A DNA stretch of 64,000 nt from Streptomyces sp. NBC_00704 (GCF_036226605.1 NZ_CP109000.1:4646501-4710500); one strand, 5' to 3'; positions 1 through 9,644 are shown, numbered from the stretch's first letter. A program made the numbers and translations. Notes: a model not told the origin generated them from the letters alone.

Positions 1-1524
1 CAGGCCCAGCGCGCGCTCCGCCGGGGCCAGTTCCAGCTCCGGGTGGGCGACCGGACGGGCCTCGCCGGCCTTGCGCAGGATGGACTGGATCCGCGCGTAC
101 GCGTACTGGAGGTACACGGACGTGTCGCCGTTCAGCGAGACCATCTGGTCCAGGTCGAACTTGTAGTCCCGCACCGCGGACGTCGACAGGTCGGCGTACT
201 TCACCGCGCCGATGCCCACGTACCTGCCGTTCTCCTCGATCTCCCGCTCGGACAGGCCGACCTTCTCCGCCTTGTCCCGGACCACGGCCGTCGCCCGGTC
301 CACCGCCTCGTCGAGGAGGTCGACCAGCTTGACGGTCTCGCCCTCACGGGTCTTGAACGGCTTGCCGTCCTTGCCGAGGACCGTGCCGAAGGCCAACTGG
401 TGCGCCTTCACCCGGTCGTTCAGCCAGCCCGCCCGGCGCGCCGTCTCGAAGACCATCTTGAAGTGCAGCGACTGCCGGGCGTCGACGACGTAGATGAGCG
501 AGTCCGCCTTGAGGCCGAAGACGCGGTCGCGGATCGCCGAGAGGTCCGTCGCCGCGTAGCCGTAGCCGCCGTCGGACTTCTGCACGATCAGCGGGACCGG
601 GTTGCCGTCCGGGCCCTTGACGTCGTCGAAGAACACGCACAGCGCGCCCTCCGAGCGGACCGCGACGCCCGACTCCTCCAGCAGCCGGCAGGTCTCCGCC
701 AGCATGTCGTTGTACCCGGACTCGCCGACGATGTCCGCGTCCCGGATCTCCATGTCCAGCTTCTCGAACACGGAGAAGAAGTAGATCTTCGACTCGTCGA
801 CGAACTTCTGCCAGATGGCGAGGGTGTGCGGTTCGCCCGCCTGGAGGTCGACCACCCGGCGGCGGGCCCGGGTCTTGAACTCCTCGTCCGCGTCGAACAG
901 CTTGCGCGCGTCCTTGTAGAGGCGGTCCAGGTTGGACATCGCCTCCTCGCCGCTGACCCGGGAGTCCTTGTGGTCCAGCTCGTGCGGGTGCTCGTCCAGG
1001 TACTGGATGAGCATGCCGAACTGGGTGCCCCAGTCGCCGATGTGGTGGCGGCGGACCACGCTCTCGCCGGTGAACTCCAGCATCCGCACCGTCGCGTCGC
1101 CGATGACCGCCGACCGCAGGTGGCCGACGTGCATCTCCTTCGCCACGTTCGGCTGGGCGTAGTCGACGACCGTCGTGCCCGGCCGCGGGGACGTGGGCAC
1201 GCCCAGCCGGTCGGCGTCCGCGTAGCGCGCCGCGAGGTTCTCGGTGATCGCCCGGTCGGTGACCGTGACGTTCAGGAAGCCGGGGCCCGAGACCTCGATC
1301 TCCTTGATCACGTCACCGCTCACCACGTTCGCCACGACCCGCGTCGCCAGCTCCCGCGGGTTCGCCTTCGCCTTCTTGGCCAGCGCGAGGATGCCGTTGG
1401 CCTGGAAGTCGGCCCGGTCGCTTCGTCGCAGCAGCGGGTCCGCGGCGGCCTCCGGCAGGGTGGCGGAGATCGCGGACGACAGGTGCTGCTCGACGGAGTG
1501 GCTGAGGGACGTGACCGAGGCCAT
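1..1524 (-). CDS. argS: Arginyl-tRNA synthetase, partial (C-terminus outside window)
   Basis: Class I synthetase that charges tRNA-Arg in the cytoplasm. The visible 508 residues start at an ATG read leftwards ([13 protein letters not shown]). An N-terminal add-on domain is followed by the HIGH signature ([17 protein letters not shown], near residue 130) and a KMSKS-like loop (GKDGKPFKT, near residue 386); the ArgRS core runs to the window edge, so the DALR anticodon-binding domain is missing only because the window ends. It is divergent from lysS, with 148 bases between them holding both promoters. A GAGGAG lies rather far (about 15 bases) from the ATG, but no closer in-frame start exists. 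Identification is secure. Confidence 0.96.
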   Translation of the reverse strand, partial: MASVTSLSHSVEQHLSSAISATLPEAAADPLLRRSDRADFQANGILALAKKAKANPRELATRVVANVVSGDVIKEIEVSGPGFLNVTVTDRAITENLAARYADADRLGVPTSPRPGTTVVDYAQPNVAKEMHVGHLRSAVIGDATVRMLEFTGESVVRRHHIGDWGTQFGMLIQYLDEHPHELDHKDSRVSGEEAMSNLDRLYKDARKLFDADEEFKTRARRRVVDLQAGEPHTLAIWQKFVDESKIYFFSVFEKLDMEIRDADIVGESGYNDMLAETCRLLEESGVAVRSEGALCVFFDDVKGPDGNPVPLIVQKSDGGYGYAATDLSAIRDRVFGLKADSLIYVVDARQSLHFKMVFETARRAGWLNDRVKAHQLAFGTVLGKDGKPFKTREGETVKLVDLLDEAVDRATAVVRDKAEKVGLSEREIEENGRYVGIGAVKYADLSTSAVRDYKFDLDQMVSLNGDTSVYLQYAYARIQSILRKAGEARPVAHPELELAPAERALGL

Positions 1525-1567
1525 AGGAGTGGGTGCCGTTCTCCTCGTGGGTGGGATGGGCAGGACC

Positions 1568-1573
1568 AGTATC
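1568..1573 (-). promoter_or_regulatory. Candidate -10 of the argS promoter
   Basis: GATACT read on the minus strand, 44 bases upstream of the argS ATG, matches the actinomycete vegetative -10 (TANNNT type). No convincing -35 is visible. Prediction by eye only. Confidence 0.4.
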
Positions 1574-1616
1574 CCATGGGGGGTAAAGCGGTTTTCCCGG
1601 GCGCGGGGCCGTCTGG

Positions 1617-1622
1617 GACAAT
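1617..1622 (+). promoter_or_regulatory. Candidate -10 of the lysS promoter
   Basis: GACAAT lies about 50 bases before the lysS GTG, facing away from argS. It would give a short leader containing the AAGAGGA ribosome-binding site at 1656-1662. The -35 is not evident. Confidence 0.35.
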
Positions 1623-1672
1623 GGAGCGCACTTCAAACCCGCAAGCCTTCACAACAAGAGGACGTGCCGATC

Positions 1673-3403
1673 GTGGGGCAGAGCACCGAGACCACCGACT
1701 GGGTCTCCCGTTTCGCCGATGAGGTCATCGAGGAGTCGGAACGCCGGGCCCCGGGCAAACCTGTGGTCGTCGCGTCCGGGCTCTCCCCCTCCGGCCCCAT
1801 CCACCTCGGCAACCTGCGCGAGGTCATGACCCCGCACCTCGTCGCCGACGAGATCCGCCGCCGCGGCCGCCAGGTCCGCCACCTGATCTCCTGGGACGAC
1901 TACGACCGCTACCGCAAGGTGCCGCTCGGCATCGACGGCGTCGACGGGTCCTGGGCCGAGCACATCGGCAAGCCGCTGACGTCCGTCCCGGCCCCGCACG
2001 GCTCGGCGTACCCGAACTGGGCCGAGCACTTCAAGGCCGCGATGGTCGAGTCGCTGGCCGAGCTGGGCGTGGAGTTCGACGGGATCAGCCAGACCGCGCA
2101 GTACACCTCCGGCGTCTACCGCGAGCAGATCCTGCACGCCGTCCGGCACCGCGGCGACATCGACGCGATCCTCGACCAGTACCGCACCAAGAAGGCCCCG
2201 GCGAAGAAGCAGCAGAAGCCCCTCGACGAGGCCGAGCTGGAGGCCGCCGAGGGCTCGGGCGCGGCCGCCGAGGACGACGGCTCCTCCGGCACCGCCGGCT
2301 ACTTCCCGTACAAGCCCTACTGCGGCAACTGCGAGAAGGACCTCACCACGGTCACCTCGTACGTCGACGACACCACCGAGCTGTCCTACACCTGCACCGC
2401 GTGCGGCTTCGCCGAGACCGTCCGGCTGAACGAGTTCAACCGCGGCAAGCTGGTCTGGAAGGTCGACTGGCCGATGCGCTGGGCGTACGAGGGCGTCGTC
2501 TTCGAGCCGTCCGGCGTGGACCACTCGTCCCCCGGCTCCAGCTTCCAGGTCGGCGGGCAGATCGTCGGCATCTTCGGCGGCAAGCAGCCCATCGGGCCGA
2601 TGTACGCCTTCGTCGGCATCAGCGGCATGGCGAAGATGTCCTCCTCCAAGGGCGGGGTGCCCACCCCCGGCGACGCGCTGAAGATCATGGAGCCGCAGAT
2701 CCTGCGCTGGCTCTACGCCCGCCGCCGTCCCAACCAGTCCTTCAAGATCGCCTTCGACCAGGAGATCCAGCGGCTCTACGACGAGTGGGACAAGCTGGAC
2801 GCCAAGGTCGCCGACGGCAGCGCCCTCCCGGCCGACGTCGCCGCGCACTCCCGCGCCGTGGGCACGGCCGGCGGCGACCTCCCGCGCACCCCACGGCCGC
2901 TGCCGTACCGCACCCTCGCCTCCGTCGCCGACATCACCGCCGGGCAGGCCGAACAGGCGCTGCGCATCCTCGGCGACCTCGACCCCGGCAACCCGATCAC
3001 CACGCTGGACGAGGCCCGGCCCCGGTACGACAAGGCCGAGGCCTGGATCAACAACCACGTCCCCGCCGACCAGCGCACCGTCGTGCGCGAGGAGCCGGAC
3101 GCCGAACTGCTGAAGTCCCTCGACGAGGCCTCCCGGCAGTCCCTGCGCCTGCTGCTCGACGGACTCGCCGAGCACTGGTCGCTCGACGGGCTGACGCACC
3201 TCGTCTACGGCGTGCCCAAGGTGCAGGCGGGATTCTCCGCCGACGCCACGCCCAAGGAGCTGCCGCCGGAGATCAAGACCGCCCAGCGGACGTTCTTCGC
3301 CCTGCTCTACCACCTGCTCGTCGGCCGCGACACCGGCCCGCGCCTGCCCACGCTGCTGCTCGCCGTGGGACAGGACCGGGTACGGGCCCTGCTCGGGGAG
3401 TAG
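1673..3403 (+). CDS. lysS: Lysyl-tRNA synthetase, class I type
   Basis: A 576-residue class I (archaeal-type) LysRS, the form used by many actinomycetes, charging tRNA-Lys. The HIGH-equivalent is GPIHLGNLREV near residue 43 and the KMSKS-equivalent is AKMSSSKGG near residue 320; two cysteine pairs (CGNCEKD and CTACGF, residues about 220-245) look like the zinc ribbon. The C-terminal half is the helical anticodon-binding region. The GTG at 1673 was chosen because AAGAGGA ends 10 bases upstream; an in-frame GTG at 1664 has only a one-base spacer. It ends in a strong hairpin. A shorter paralogue-like protein without the anticodon domain sits at 33901-35022. Confidence 0.95.
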   Translation: MGQSTETTDWVSRFADEVIEESERRAPGKPVVVASGLSPSGPIHLGNLREVMTPHLVADEIRRRGRQVRHLISWDDYDRYRKVPLGIDGVDGSWAEHIGKPLTSVPAPHGSAYPNWAEHFKAAMVESLAELGVEFDGISQTAQYTSGVYREQILHAVRHRGDIDAILDQYRTKKAPAKKQQKPLDEAELEAAEGSGAAAEDDGSSGTAGYFPYKPYCGNCEKDLTTVTSYVDDTTELSYTCTACGFAETVRLNEFNRGKLVWKVDWPMRWAYEGVVFEPSGVDHSSPGSSFQVGGQIVGIFGGKQPIGPMYAFVGISGMAKMSSSKGGVPTPGDALKIMEPQILRWLYARRRPNQSFKIAFDQEIQRLYDEWDKLDAKVADGSALPADVAAHSRAVGTAGGDLPRTPRPLPYRTLASVADITAGQAEQALRILGDLDPGNPITTLDEARPRYDKAEAWINNHVPADQRTVVREEPDAELLKSLDEASRQSLRLLLDGLAEHWSLDGLTHLVYGVPKVQAGFSADATPKELPPEIKTAQRTFFALLYHLLVGRDTGPRLPTLLLAVGQDRVRALLGE

Positions 3404-3419
3404 ACGGGACGAACGGAAA

Positions 3420-3468
3420 GGGGCCCCCGCACCGACCACCAGGACACGAGGTCTGGTGCGGGGGCCCC
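3420..3468. terminator. Bidirectional terminator hairpin after lysS
   Basis: A 14-bp perfect inverted repeat (GGGGCCCCCGCACC / GGTGCGGGGGCCCC) with a 21-base loop, between the convergent lysS and DUF2637 genes. It is followed by TTT on the plus strand. Confidence 0.85.
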
Positions 3469-3471
3469 TTT

Positions 3472-3508
3472 CACGCGCCTGCTTCACGCGCCTGCTTCAC
3501 GCGCCTGC
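3472..3508. repeat. Three copies of a 13-bp tandem repeat
   Basis: CACGCGCCTGCTT is repeated twice exactly and once nearly exactly, directly after the lysS terminator and before the end of the convergent gene. Probably a replication-slippage product; no function is evident. Confidence 0.8.
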
Positions 3509-3521
3509 GTGCCGAGAGGTG

Positions 3522-4868
3522 CTAGGCGATGTGGTCGTCCTGCAGTTCCGCCGTGTGGCGGTTGGTGAAGCGGTTGACCATCCGGTCGGCCTCACGCTGC
3601 GGGAGGATCACACCCCACGTCGCCTCCACGTCGTTCCTCAGCTGACCCGAGGTGGGGTAGCTGCCGTCGATCGACTTCTTGAAGACCAGGTAGTAGTCGT
3701 CCTCGGTCGGCTCCGGGCTGCCGCCGCCCTCGCCCAGCTCACGGCTGCGCCCCGGCACCACCGGGATGGGGAACGAACCGGTCTCCTCCGGCGACGGCTC
3801 CTGCGCCGGGGGCTCCTCCTGGTACTGGTCCGCGTACTGCTCGGCCTGCTGCTGCTCCTCGTACCACTGGGCGTACTGCTCCGAGGGGTCGTAGGTGGGG
3901 TCGTAGCCGCCCTGGTACTGGACCTCGTGCGGCGACTGGAACCACGGGTTCTGGTCGTCCTCCGGGGGCTCGGGCTGCTGGGCCTGCGGGACCTGCTGCG
4001 CCGGCCGCATCCCCTGCTGCCCGTGTTGCCCCTGCTGGCCCTGGCCCTGAAGCCGGGGCTGCCGTTCCTGCCCGCGCACCGGAGCCGCCGCCAGCTCCTG
4101 CATCTCCTGCTGGGGCGCCAGGGCCGGCCCCTGCGACCGGTCCTGGGCCTGCATCGGCATGGGCGGCAGCAGGGCCGGTTCTATGCCCGCCGCCGCCAGA
4201 CCCGCCGGGGCCGTCTCCGCCAGCGGGACCCCGTAACGGGCCAGCCGCAGCGGCATCAGCGACTCCACCGGAGCCTTGCGACGCCACGCCCGGCCGAACC
4301 GCGAACGCAGCCTCGCCTGGTAGACGAGACGTTCCTGCTCCAGCTTGATCACCTGGTCGTACGAGCGCAGCTCCCACAGCTTCATCCGCCGCCACAGCAG
4401 GAAGGTGGGCACCGGCGAGAGCAGCCAGCGCGTGATGCGCACGCCCTCCATGTGCTTGTCCGCCGTGATGTCGGCGATCCGGCCGATCGCGTGCCGGGCC
4501 GCCTCGACGGCCACCACGAACAGGATCGGGATCACCGCGTGCATGCCCGTGCCCAGCGGGTCCGGCCAGGCCGCCGCGCCGTTGAAGGCGATCGTCGCGG
4601 CCGTCAGCAGCCACGCCGTCTGCCGCAGCAGCGGGAAGGGGATGCGGATCCACGTCAGCAGCAGGTCCAGGGCCAGCAGGACGCAGATGCCCGCGTCGAT
4701 GCCGATCGGGAACACATAGGAGAAGTTCCCGAAGCCCTTCTCGATGGCCAGCTCCCGGACGGCCGCGTACGAACCGGCGAAGCCGATGCCGGCGATGATC
4801 ACGGCGCCGGTCACGACCACGCCGATGAGAACGCGGTGCGTCCGGGTCAGCTGTATTCGCTCGGCCAC
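3522..4868 (-). CDS. DUF2637 domain membrane protein (SpdB-like)
   Basis: A 448-residue protein. Residues about 10-160 contain four to five hydrophobic segments of the DUF2637 type, a family that also occurs as Spd plasmid-spread proteins in Streptomyces. A long cytoplasmic tail rich in Gln, Pro and Glu (about 215-380) follows, then a conserved-looking C-terminal segment (PTSGQLRNDVEATWGVILPQ) that may be a winged helix. The GTG at 4868 (VAERIQLTRTH) is preceded by GGGGAG at 5-base spacing, which favours it over an upstream ATG at 4904. The function is unknown; the plasmid-spread link is family knowledge, not shown for this chromosomal copy. Confidence 0.8.
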   Translation of the reverse strand: MAERIQLTRTHRVLIGVVVTGAVIIAGIGFAGSYAAVRELAIEKGFGNFSYVFPIGIDAGICVLLALDLLLTWIRIPFPLLRQTAWLLTAATIAFNGAAAWPDPLGTGMHAVIPILFVVAVEAARHAIGRIADITADKHMEGVRITRWLLSPVPTFLLWRRMKLWELRSYDQVIKLEQERLVYQARLRSRFGRAWRRKAPVESLMPLRLARYGVPLAETAPAGLAAAGIEPALLPPMPMQAQDRSQGPALAPQQEMQELAAAPVRGQERQPRLQGQGQQGQHGQQGMRPAQQVPQAQQPEPPEDDQNPWFQSPHEVQYQGGYDPTYDPSEQYAQWYEEQQQAEQYADQYQEEPPAQEPSPEETGSFPIPVVPGRSRELGEGGGSPEPTEDDYYLVFKKSIDGSYPTSGQLRNDVEATWGVILPQREADRMVNRFTNRHTAELQDDHIA

Positions 4869-4944
4869 CCGTACTCCCCTCCCCTTGCGTGTTCTTGCGC
4901 GCAACAGGGTGGCACATGTGTGCGGCTCACGCTGTGCCGGACCG

Positions 4945-5925
4945 TCAGCTCTTCGCGGACGCGGACGCCTTCGGAGCCGCCGCGGCCGCCTTGGACGCCG
5001 ACGCCGACGGCGCGGGCGAGGTGGACGCCGACGCCGTGGCGGACGGCTTCGCCCTGCCCGTCGGCGCGGGGGACTTCGAGGGGGCCGTGCCGGAGCCGGA
5101 GTCCGAACCGCCGCCGTCGCCCGAGCCGTTGGCGGACCGCACCGCGGCCACCGTCTCCTTGGCGGCCTTCTCCGCGGCCTTCGTCAGAGCGTCCGCGGTG
5201 GGCGTTTTGTCGCCCGCCAGACCGGCGCCGTTGTAGTCCAGCGTGACCACCACGTTCTCCACGCGCGCGACGACCGTCTGCTGCCGGAACGCGCCTTCCG
5301 CCTTCTTCAGGTCGTAGCGGACCAGCGTCGCCTCGTCGCCCGTGTCGGCGGCCGGCGTCGCCTTCGTGTTCTTCGCGCCGGTCACCGCCTGCGCGTCCTT
5401 GACCTGCTTCGCGTAGTACGTCTTCGCCTGCGACTCGCCGTCGCCCGTGGCCGCGTCCGACTCGAACCGCAGCAACGACACGTTCAGCCAGCGGAACTGC
5501 GACCCCTTCACCCCGTTGTTGACCAGGCTCGACCACGAGCAGCTCGCCCGCTCGCCCGTGTCGCTCGACGTGCCCTTCTTGCCGGAGGCCTTCGGCACCA
5601 GCTCGGTCAGCGTCTTCTTCGACATCACCGCGCAGGGCTCCGGCAGCGTCTTGTACGCGGCCGCCCGCACGGTCGGCGTCGCGCTCGCCGCCGGGTCCGT
5701 GCCCGAGCCGCCGGTGGCGGCCGCGTCCTGCGCCTTGTCACCGGAGCCGGAGTCGGAGCCGGAGTCCGAGGAGCAGCCCGCGGCGATCAGCATCACCGGG
5801 ACGGCGACCGCCGCGGCGAGGAGGCGGTTCAGGCCCCCGGCACGCCTCGCTCGTTCGTCACGCTGCTCACGCTGGTCAAACTGGCCGTCTCGCTGGGCTC
5901 GTCGCTGCATGGTTCCTTCACTCAT
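4945..5925 (-). CDS. DUF3558 family lipoprotein
   Basis: Secreted lipoprotein of about 326 residues. An N-terminal basic stretch and hydrophobic segment end in the lipobox LIAAGC, so the mature protein should be lipid-anchored outside the membrane. The middle matches the DUF3558 pattern (TLPEPCAVMSKKTLTELVP, two conserved cysteines, SWSSL). The ends are low complexity: Ser/Gly/Asp after the lipobox and Ser/Pro/Ala at the C-terminus. The start is uncertain: ATG 5925 is used here, but ATG 5910 has a GAAGGA immediately upstream. It lies beside a second DUF3558 protein (6044-6910) in the same direction. The molecular role is unknown. Confidence 0.82.
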   Translation of the reverse strand: MSEGTMQRRAQRDGQFDQREQRDERARRAGGLNRLLAAAVAVPVMLIAAGCSSDSGSDSGSGDKAQDAAATGGSGTDPAASATPTVRAAAYKTLPEPCAVMSKKTLTELVPKASGKKGTSSDTGERASCSWSSLVNNGVKGSQFRWLNVSLLRFESDAATGDGESQAKTYYAKQVKDAQAVTGAKNTKATPAADTGDEATLVRYDLKKAEGAFRQQTVVARVENVVVTLDYNGAGLAGDKTPTADALTKAAEKAAKETVAAVRSANGSGDGGGSDSGSGTAPSKSPAPTGRAKPSATASASTSPAPSASASKAAAAAPKASASAKS

Positions 5926-6043
5926 GACGCTCGTGGTTCCTGCGGTCGGATCGGGTCCGAGGGGCCACGGTACGCGGTGAAGAAGCTGTGCGGTTCCGCT
6001 TCCAGGCCTTCGCGGACCGGGCACGGAAGGGGCCGAAGTGGCC

Positions 6044-6910
6044 TCAGGAAGACAGGGAGTCGACCAGTTGCGCGGCCAGTTTCCGGGCCTTGTCCTGCAT
6101 TTCCTCGCTGTCCGGCGTCACGCCGACGGTCGCCGGCTGCTCCTCGTACTGGATGGTCACGATGACGTTGGACGTGCGGAACGCCACAGTCACCGTCCGC
6201 TGCTTGGCCGTCGAGCCGGAGCTGCCGAGCGCGTCGTCGACGAACGCCTCGTCGCCCAGGTCGTCCAGGAGCCGGGGTTGCAGATCGGCCGGCGTCACGG
6301 TCGAGGAGGCCGAGGGCGAGGCGGAGGCGGAGGGCTTTCCCGCGGCCGCGCGGGAGGACGAGGCCGACGCGGAGGGGGCGCCCGACGGCCCGGACGACGC
6401 ACCCGCGCCCGCCGCGGAGGCGGCGGCGCCGCTCGCGGATCCGCTCGGCGACACGGCCGGCGCCGGCAGGTCGGCCGCCGTCACCTTCCGGGCGAACAGC
6501 GCCTCGGCCTGCGAGTCGTCGCTGACCGCGTTGTCGTAGGAGACGACCCGCTCGAAGTCGAGGAGGAGATGGTCGGTGGCGTCCGCGGACTCCACCTTCC
6601 AGCGGCAGCCCACCTTGCGGTCCGTGTCGTAGGTCAGCGTCGCCTCGCCCGCGTAGGCCGCCTCGCGCTGCGGCTCGTCGGGGAGCTGCTTGACGCCCGG
6701 CAGGAGCGAGTCGAGCGTGGACCGGCTCACCACGCCGCACGCCTCCGGCAGCGTGGTGTACCGGCCCGGCTGGGCGGCCGCCGAGGTCGTGCCGGCCTCG
6801 CCCGGATTGGCGTCGTCCGTCGAACCGCCGTCGTCCGAACCGCCGGTGCAGCCGGCCACCAGCGCGGCGAGGAGCGCCACGACGCCGGGTACGTACGCCT
6901 TCCGCTGCAC
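6044..6910 (-). CDS. DUF3558 family lipoprotein, paralogue of its neighbour
   Basis: A 288-residue lipoprotein starting MQRKAYVPGVVALL with lipobox LVAGC near residue 21. It shares with the next gene the layout TLPEACGVVSRSTLDSLLPG, a later C-R-W motif (VGCRWKVES) and a Ser/Ala-rich linker (about residues 145-205). A C-terminal segment resembles the DUF3558 tail (TVAFRTSNVIVTIQYEE). It is divergent from the RtcB gene, with 204 bases between. The pair looks like a duplication that has diverged. No function can be assigned from sequence. Confidence 0.82.
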   Translation of the reverse strand: MQRKAYVPGVVALLAALVAGCTGGSDDGGSTDDANPGEAGTTSAAAQPGRYTTLPEACGVVSRSTLDSLLPGVKQLPDEPQREAAYAGEATLTYDTDRKVGCRWKVESADATDHLLLDFERVVSYDNAVSDDSQAEALFARKVTAADLPAPAVSPSGSASGAAASAAGAGASSGPSGAPSASASSSRAAAGKPSASASPSASSTVTPADLQPRLLDDLGDEAFVDDALGSSGSTAKQRTVTVAFRTSNVIVTIQYEEQPATVGVTPDSEEMQDKARKLAAQLVDSLSS

Positions 6911-7114
6911 GGTCGGCTCCTCTCGACGGTCACTTGGGGATCTTCGGGCCGGTGTCCGCGCTGGTTATTCGCTTGCCGGACGGGGGCGGCCCCCGCAGAC
7001 AATGTGTATCGCACGCGACACCGAGGACGCCGGTCCGTCGTCCCTTTTCGACTGCCTTGGCGCCGGTTTTGCGGCTTGAAACTTCTGTAGGGTTTTCGGG
7101 GGAATGAGGACGTT

Positions 7115-8308
7115 ATGTCGTACGTGGAGATGCCGGGTGCGAAGGTACCCATCCGCATGTGGGCCGATCCGGGGTCGGTCGAGGAGGGCGCGCTCCAGCA
7201 GCTGCGCAACGTGGCGACCCTGCCGTGGATCAAGGGTCTCGCGGTCATGCCGGACGTCCACTACGGCAAGGGCGCGACCGTCGGCTCGGTCATCGCGATG
7301 CACGGTGCGGTCTGCCCGGCGGCGGTGGGGGTCGACATCGGGTGCGGGATGTCCGCGGTGAAGACGTCGCTGACCGCGAACGACCTGCCCGGCGACCTGT
7401 CCCGGCTGCGCTCGAAGATCGAGCAGGCGATCCCGGTGGGCCGGGGCATGCACGACACCCCGGTCGAACCGGGCCGCTTCCACAGTCTGGCCACCGGGGG
7501 CTGGGACGACTTCTGGGGGCGGTTCGACGGGATCGCCGAAGCGGTCAAGTTCCGTGCGGAACGCGCCGCAAAGCAAATGGGAACGCTCGGATCAGGAAAT
7601 CACTTCGTCGAAGTGTGCACGGACACGACCGGTTCTGTGTGGTTGATGCTGCATTCCGGTTCTCGCAACATCGGCAAGGAACTCGCCGAGTTCCACATCG
7701 GGGTGGCGCAGAAGCTGCCGCACAACCAGGGTCTGGTCGACCGCGACCTCGCCGTCTTCGTCGCGGACACCCCGCAGATGGCGGCCTACCGCAACGACCT
7801 GTTCTGGGCGCAGGAGTACGCCCGGTACAACCGCACGCTGATGATGGCGCTCCTGAAGGACGTGGTCCGCAAGGAGTTCAGGAAGGCGAAGCCGGCCTTC
7901 GAGCAGGAGATCAGCGCGCACCACAACTACGTGGCCGAGGAGCGCTACGACGGGATGGACCTGCTCGTCACCCGCAAGGGCGCGATCCGGGCGGGCTCCG
8001 GCGAGTACGGCATCATCCCGGGGTCGATGGGGACGGGCTCGTACATCGTGAAGGGCCTCGGCAACGAGAAGTCGTTCAACTCGGCCTCGCACGGCGCGGG
8101 TCGGCGCATGAGCCGCACCGCCGCCAAGCGTCGCTTCTCGACGAAGGACCTGGAGGACCAGACACGGGGTGTCGAGTGCCGTAAGGACTCCGGTGTGGTC
8201 GACGAGATCCCCGGCGCCTACAAGAACATCGACCAGGTGATGGACCAGCAGCGGGATCTCGTGCAGGTCGTGGCGAAGCTGAAGCAGGTCGTCTGCGTGA
8301 AGGGCTGA
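7115..8308 (+). CDS. rtcB: RtcB family RNA-splicing ligase
   Basis: A 397-residue GTP- and manganese-dependent ligase that joins 2',3'-cyclic phosphate (or 3'-phosphate) and 5'-OH RNA ends. The family motifs are all present: VDIGCGMSAV with the metal-binding cysteine near residue 76, GTLGSGNHFVEV, HSGSRNIGK, SAHHNYV, GSMGTGSYIV, and SHGAGRRMSR carrying the histidine that becomes guanylylated (near residue 326). Length matches the shorter bacterial RtcB class. ATG 7115 follows GAGG at a short spacing. No archease or RtcA partner is adjacent. The gene ends at a strong hairpin shared with the convergent phosphatase gene. The likely role is repair of cleaved tRNA or rRNA, an inference from the family. 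Confidence 0.93.
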   Translation: MSYVEMPGAKVPIRMWADPGSVEEGALQQLRNVATLPWIKGLAVMPDVHYGKGATVGSVIAMHGAVCPAAVGVDIGCGMSAVKTSLTANDLPGDLSRLRSKIEQAIPVGRGMHDTPVEPGRFHSLATGGWDDFWGRFDGIAEAVKFRAERAAKQMGTLGSGNHFVEVCTDTTGSVWLMLHSGSRNIGKELAEFHIGVAQKLPHNQGLVDRDLAVFVADTPQMAAYRNDLFWAQEYARYNRTLMMALLKDVVRKEFRKAKPAFEQEISAHHNYVAEERYDGMDLLVTRKGAIRAGSGEYGIIPGSMGTGSYIVKGLGNEKSFNSASHGAGRRMSRTAAKRRFSTKDLEDQTRGVECRKDSGVVDEIPGAYKNIDQVMDQQRDLVQVVAKLKQVVCVKG

Positions 8309-8338
8309 GGGGCTGACGGGCCGAAGAGCTGACGGGGC

Positions 8339-8368
8339 GGCGCGCCCCCGGGGGACCGGGGGCGCGCC
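8339..8368. terminator. Bidirectional terminator between rtcB and the phosphatase gene
   Basis: A 12-bp perfect inverted repeat (GGCGCGCCCCCG / CGGGGGCGCGCC) with a 6-base loop lies between two convergent stop codons. Confidence 0.8.
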
Positions 8369-8380
8369 CGCGCGGTGTCG

Positions 8381-9637
8381 TCAGCCGAGCCGTTTCTCCA
8401 GCAGGGTGACCGCGTAGGGGCTGCCCTGGCCGCCCTGCTTGGCGCGTTGTTCGCCGACGACCGTGTAGCCCGCCGCCTCGTAGTAGCCGCGCAGGCGGGG
8501 GTTGGAGGAGAGGCAGTCCAGGCGGGCGTAGGGGCGGCCGGCGGCGGCGACGCGGGACTCGGCGTGTGCCAGCATCCTGCGGCCCGTGCCGGGCGGGGCG
8601 GTGTGGGGGGCCGTCATCAGGCGGTGGATGTAGCCGGCGTCCGGCGGGCGGGGTCCCCAGGCCGCCGGGTCGTCCCACCACAGTTCGAAGGCGCCGGCCG
8701 GCGTCGTGCCCGTGTACGTCAGCCAGACCTCTCCCTCGCGCATCCGGTCCACGAAGTGGGCCTCGTCCTTCTCGCCGGGCCGCCACTGGTCGATGCCGCG
8801 GGCCAGCTGCCACAGGGCGGCCGTGTCGCGCAGCCGGACCAGGAGCGGGGCGTCCTCGGGGGCGGCTCTGCGGTGGACCGGGTCGGGCCAGGCGGTCGGG
8901 AGGGGTTCCAGGAGCCGGTCGCGCAGGGCGGCGGACAGGGCCTCCGCGTCGAGGCCCAGGGTGTGCGTCACGTACGCCTCGACGGAGCCGTGGCGGTCGC
9001 GCAGGGCCTGGAGGAACAGGCGCATCACGGCCTCGGGGGCGCGGCCGAAGCCCGGCCACAGGGGGGTGCGGCCGTCGTTGCGGGCCCGCCAGTCGTCCAG
9101 CAGGGCGCGGCTCGCCAGTTCGGTCAGGGTGTAGTCCTCGACGATCGTCTCGTCCGGGACGCCGAGGAGGGCGAGGACCAGGGCGGCGAGCTGGCCGGTG
9201 CGGTCCTTGCCGGAGGCGCAGTGGAACACCAGGCCGTCCCGCGCCTCGGCCACCAGACGCAGCGCCGCCGCGATCTCCTCGACGCCGTCCTCGGCCACTT
9301 CCAGGTAGCGGGCGCAGAGGAAGGGGCCGGGGTCCACGTCGGGTGCCGCGGCGGCCTGGTCGTAGGGGCGGTGCTCGATGCTGAGGTTGTGGTAGGCGAA
9401 GGAGTCGTGCCGCGGGACGCGGCCCGCGGCCTCCGCCTCCCAGGGATGACGCAGGTCGACGACCGTGCCGATGCCCAGCGCGAGGAAGCGGTCCCAGTCG
9501 GGGGTGCCCGGCCGGAGCCTGCCGAGGGAGTCCGAGCGGAACAGCAGGCCCGGCCGGACCCGGAGCCCGGCTGCGGCCGGGTATCCCCCCAGGTCGCGGA
9601 AGTTGCGCAGGCTCTCGAACGGTATGTGTCTGTCCAC
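8381..9637 (-). CDS. Tyrosine/serine phosphatase fused to GNAT acetyltransferase
   Basis: A two-domain protein of about 418 residues. Residues 1-245 form a Y_phosphatase3-type phosphatase: the N-terminal FESLRNFRDLGGYP and the P-loop HCASGKDRTG (near 138-147) with the nucleophilic cysteine and the arginine. Residues about 255-418 form an acyltransferase of the GNAT fold, with PPGTGRRMLAHAESRVA matching the acetyl-CoA loop and LRGYYEAAGYTVVGE the C-terminal strand. GTG 9637 is chosen because a TAGGGT -10 ends 7 bases upstream, as for a leaderless message; GTG 9658 is in frame but has neither a site nor spacing. It is convergent with rtcB. Substrates of both domains are unknown. Confidence 0.85.
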   Translation of the reverse strand: MDRHIPFESLRNFRDLGGYPAAAGLRVRPGLLFRSDSLGRLRPGTPDWDRFLALGIGTVVDLRHPWEAEAAGRVPRHDSFAYHNLSIEHRPYDQAAAAPDVDPGPFLCARYLEVAEDGVEEIAAALRLVAEARDGLVFHCASGKDRTGQLAALVLALLGVPDETIVEDYTLTELASRALLDDWRARNDGRTPLWPGFGRAPEAVMRLFLQALRDRHGSVEAYVTHTLGLDAEALSAALRDRLLEPLPTAWPDPVHRRAAPEDAPLLVRLRDTAALWQLARGIDQWRPGEKDEAHFVDRMREGEVWLTYTGTTPAGAFELWWDDPAAWGPRPPDAGYIHRLMTAPHTAPPGTGRRMLAHAESRVAAAGRPYARLDCLSSNPRLRGYYEAAGYTVVGEQRAKQGGQGSPYAVTLLEKRLG

Positions 9638-9644
9638 GAGCAGG

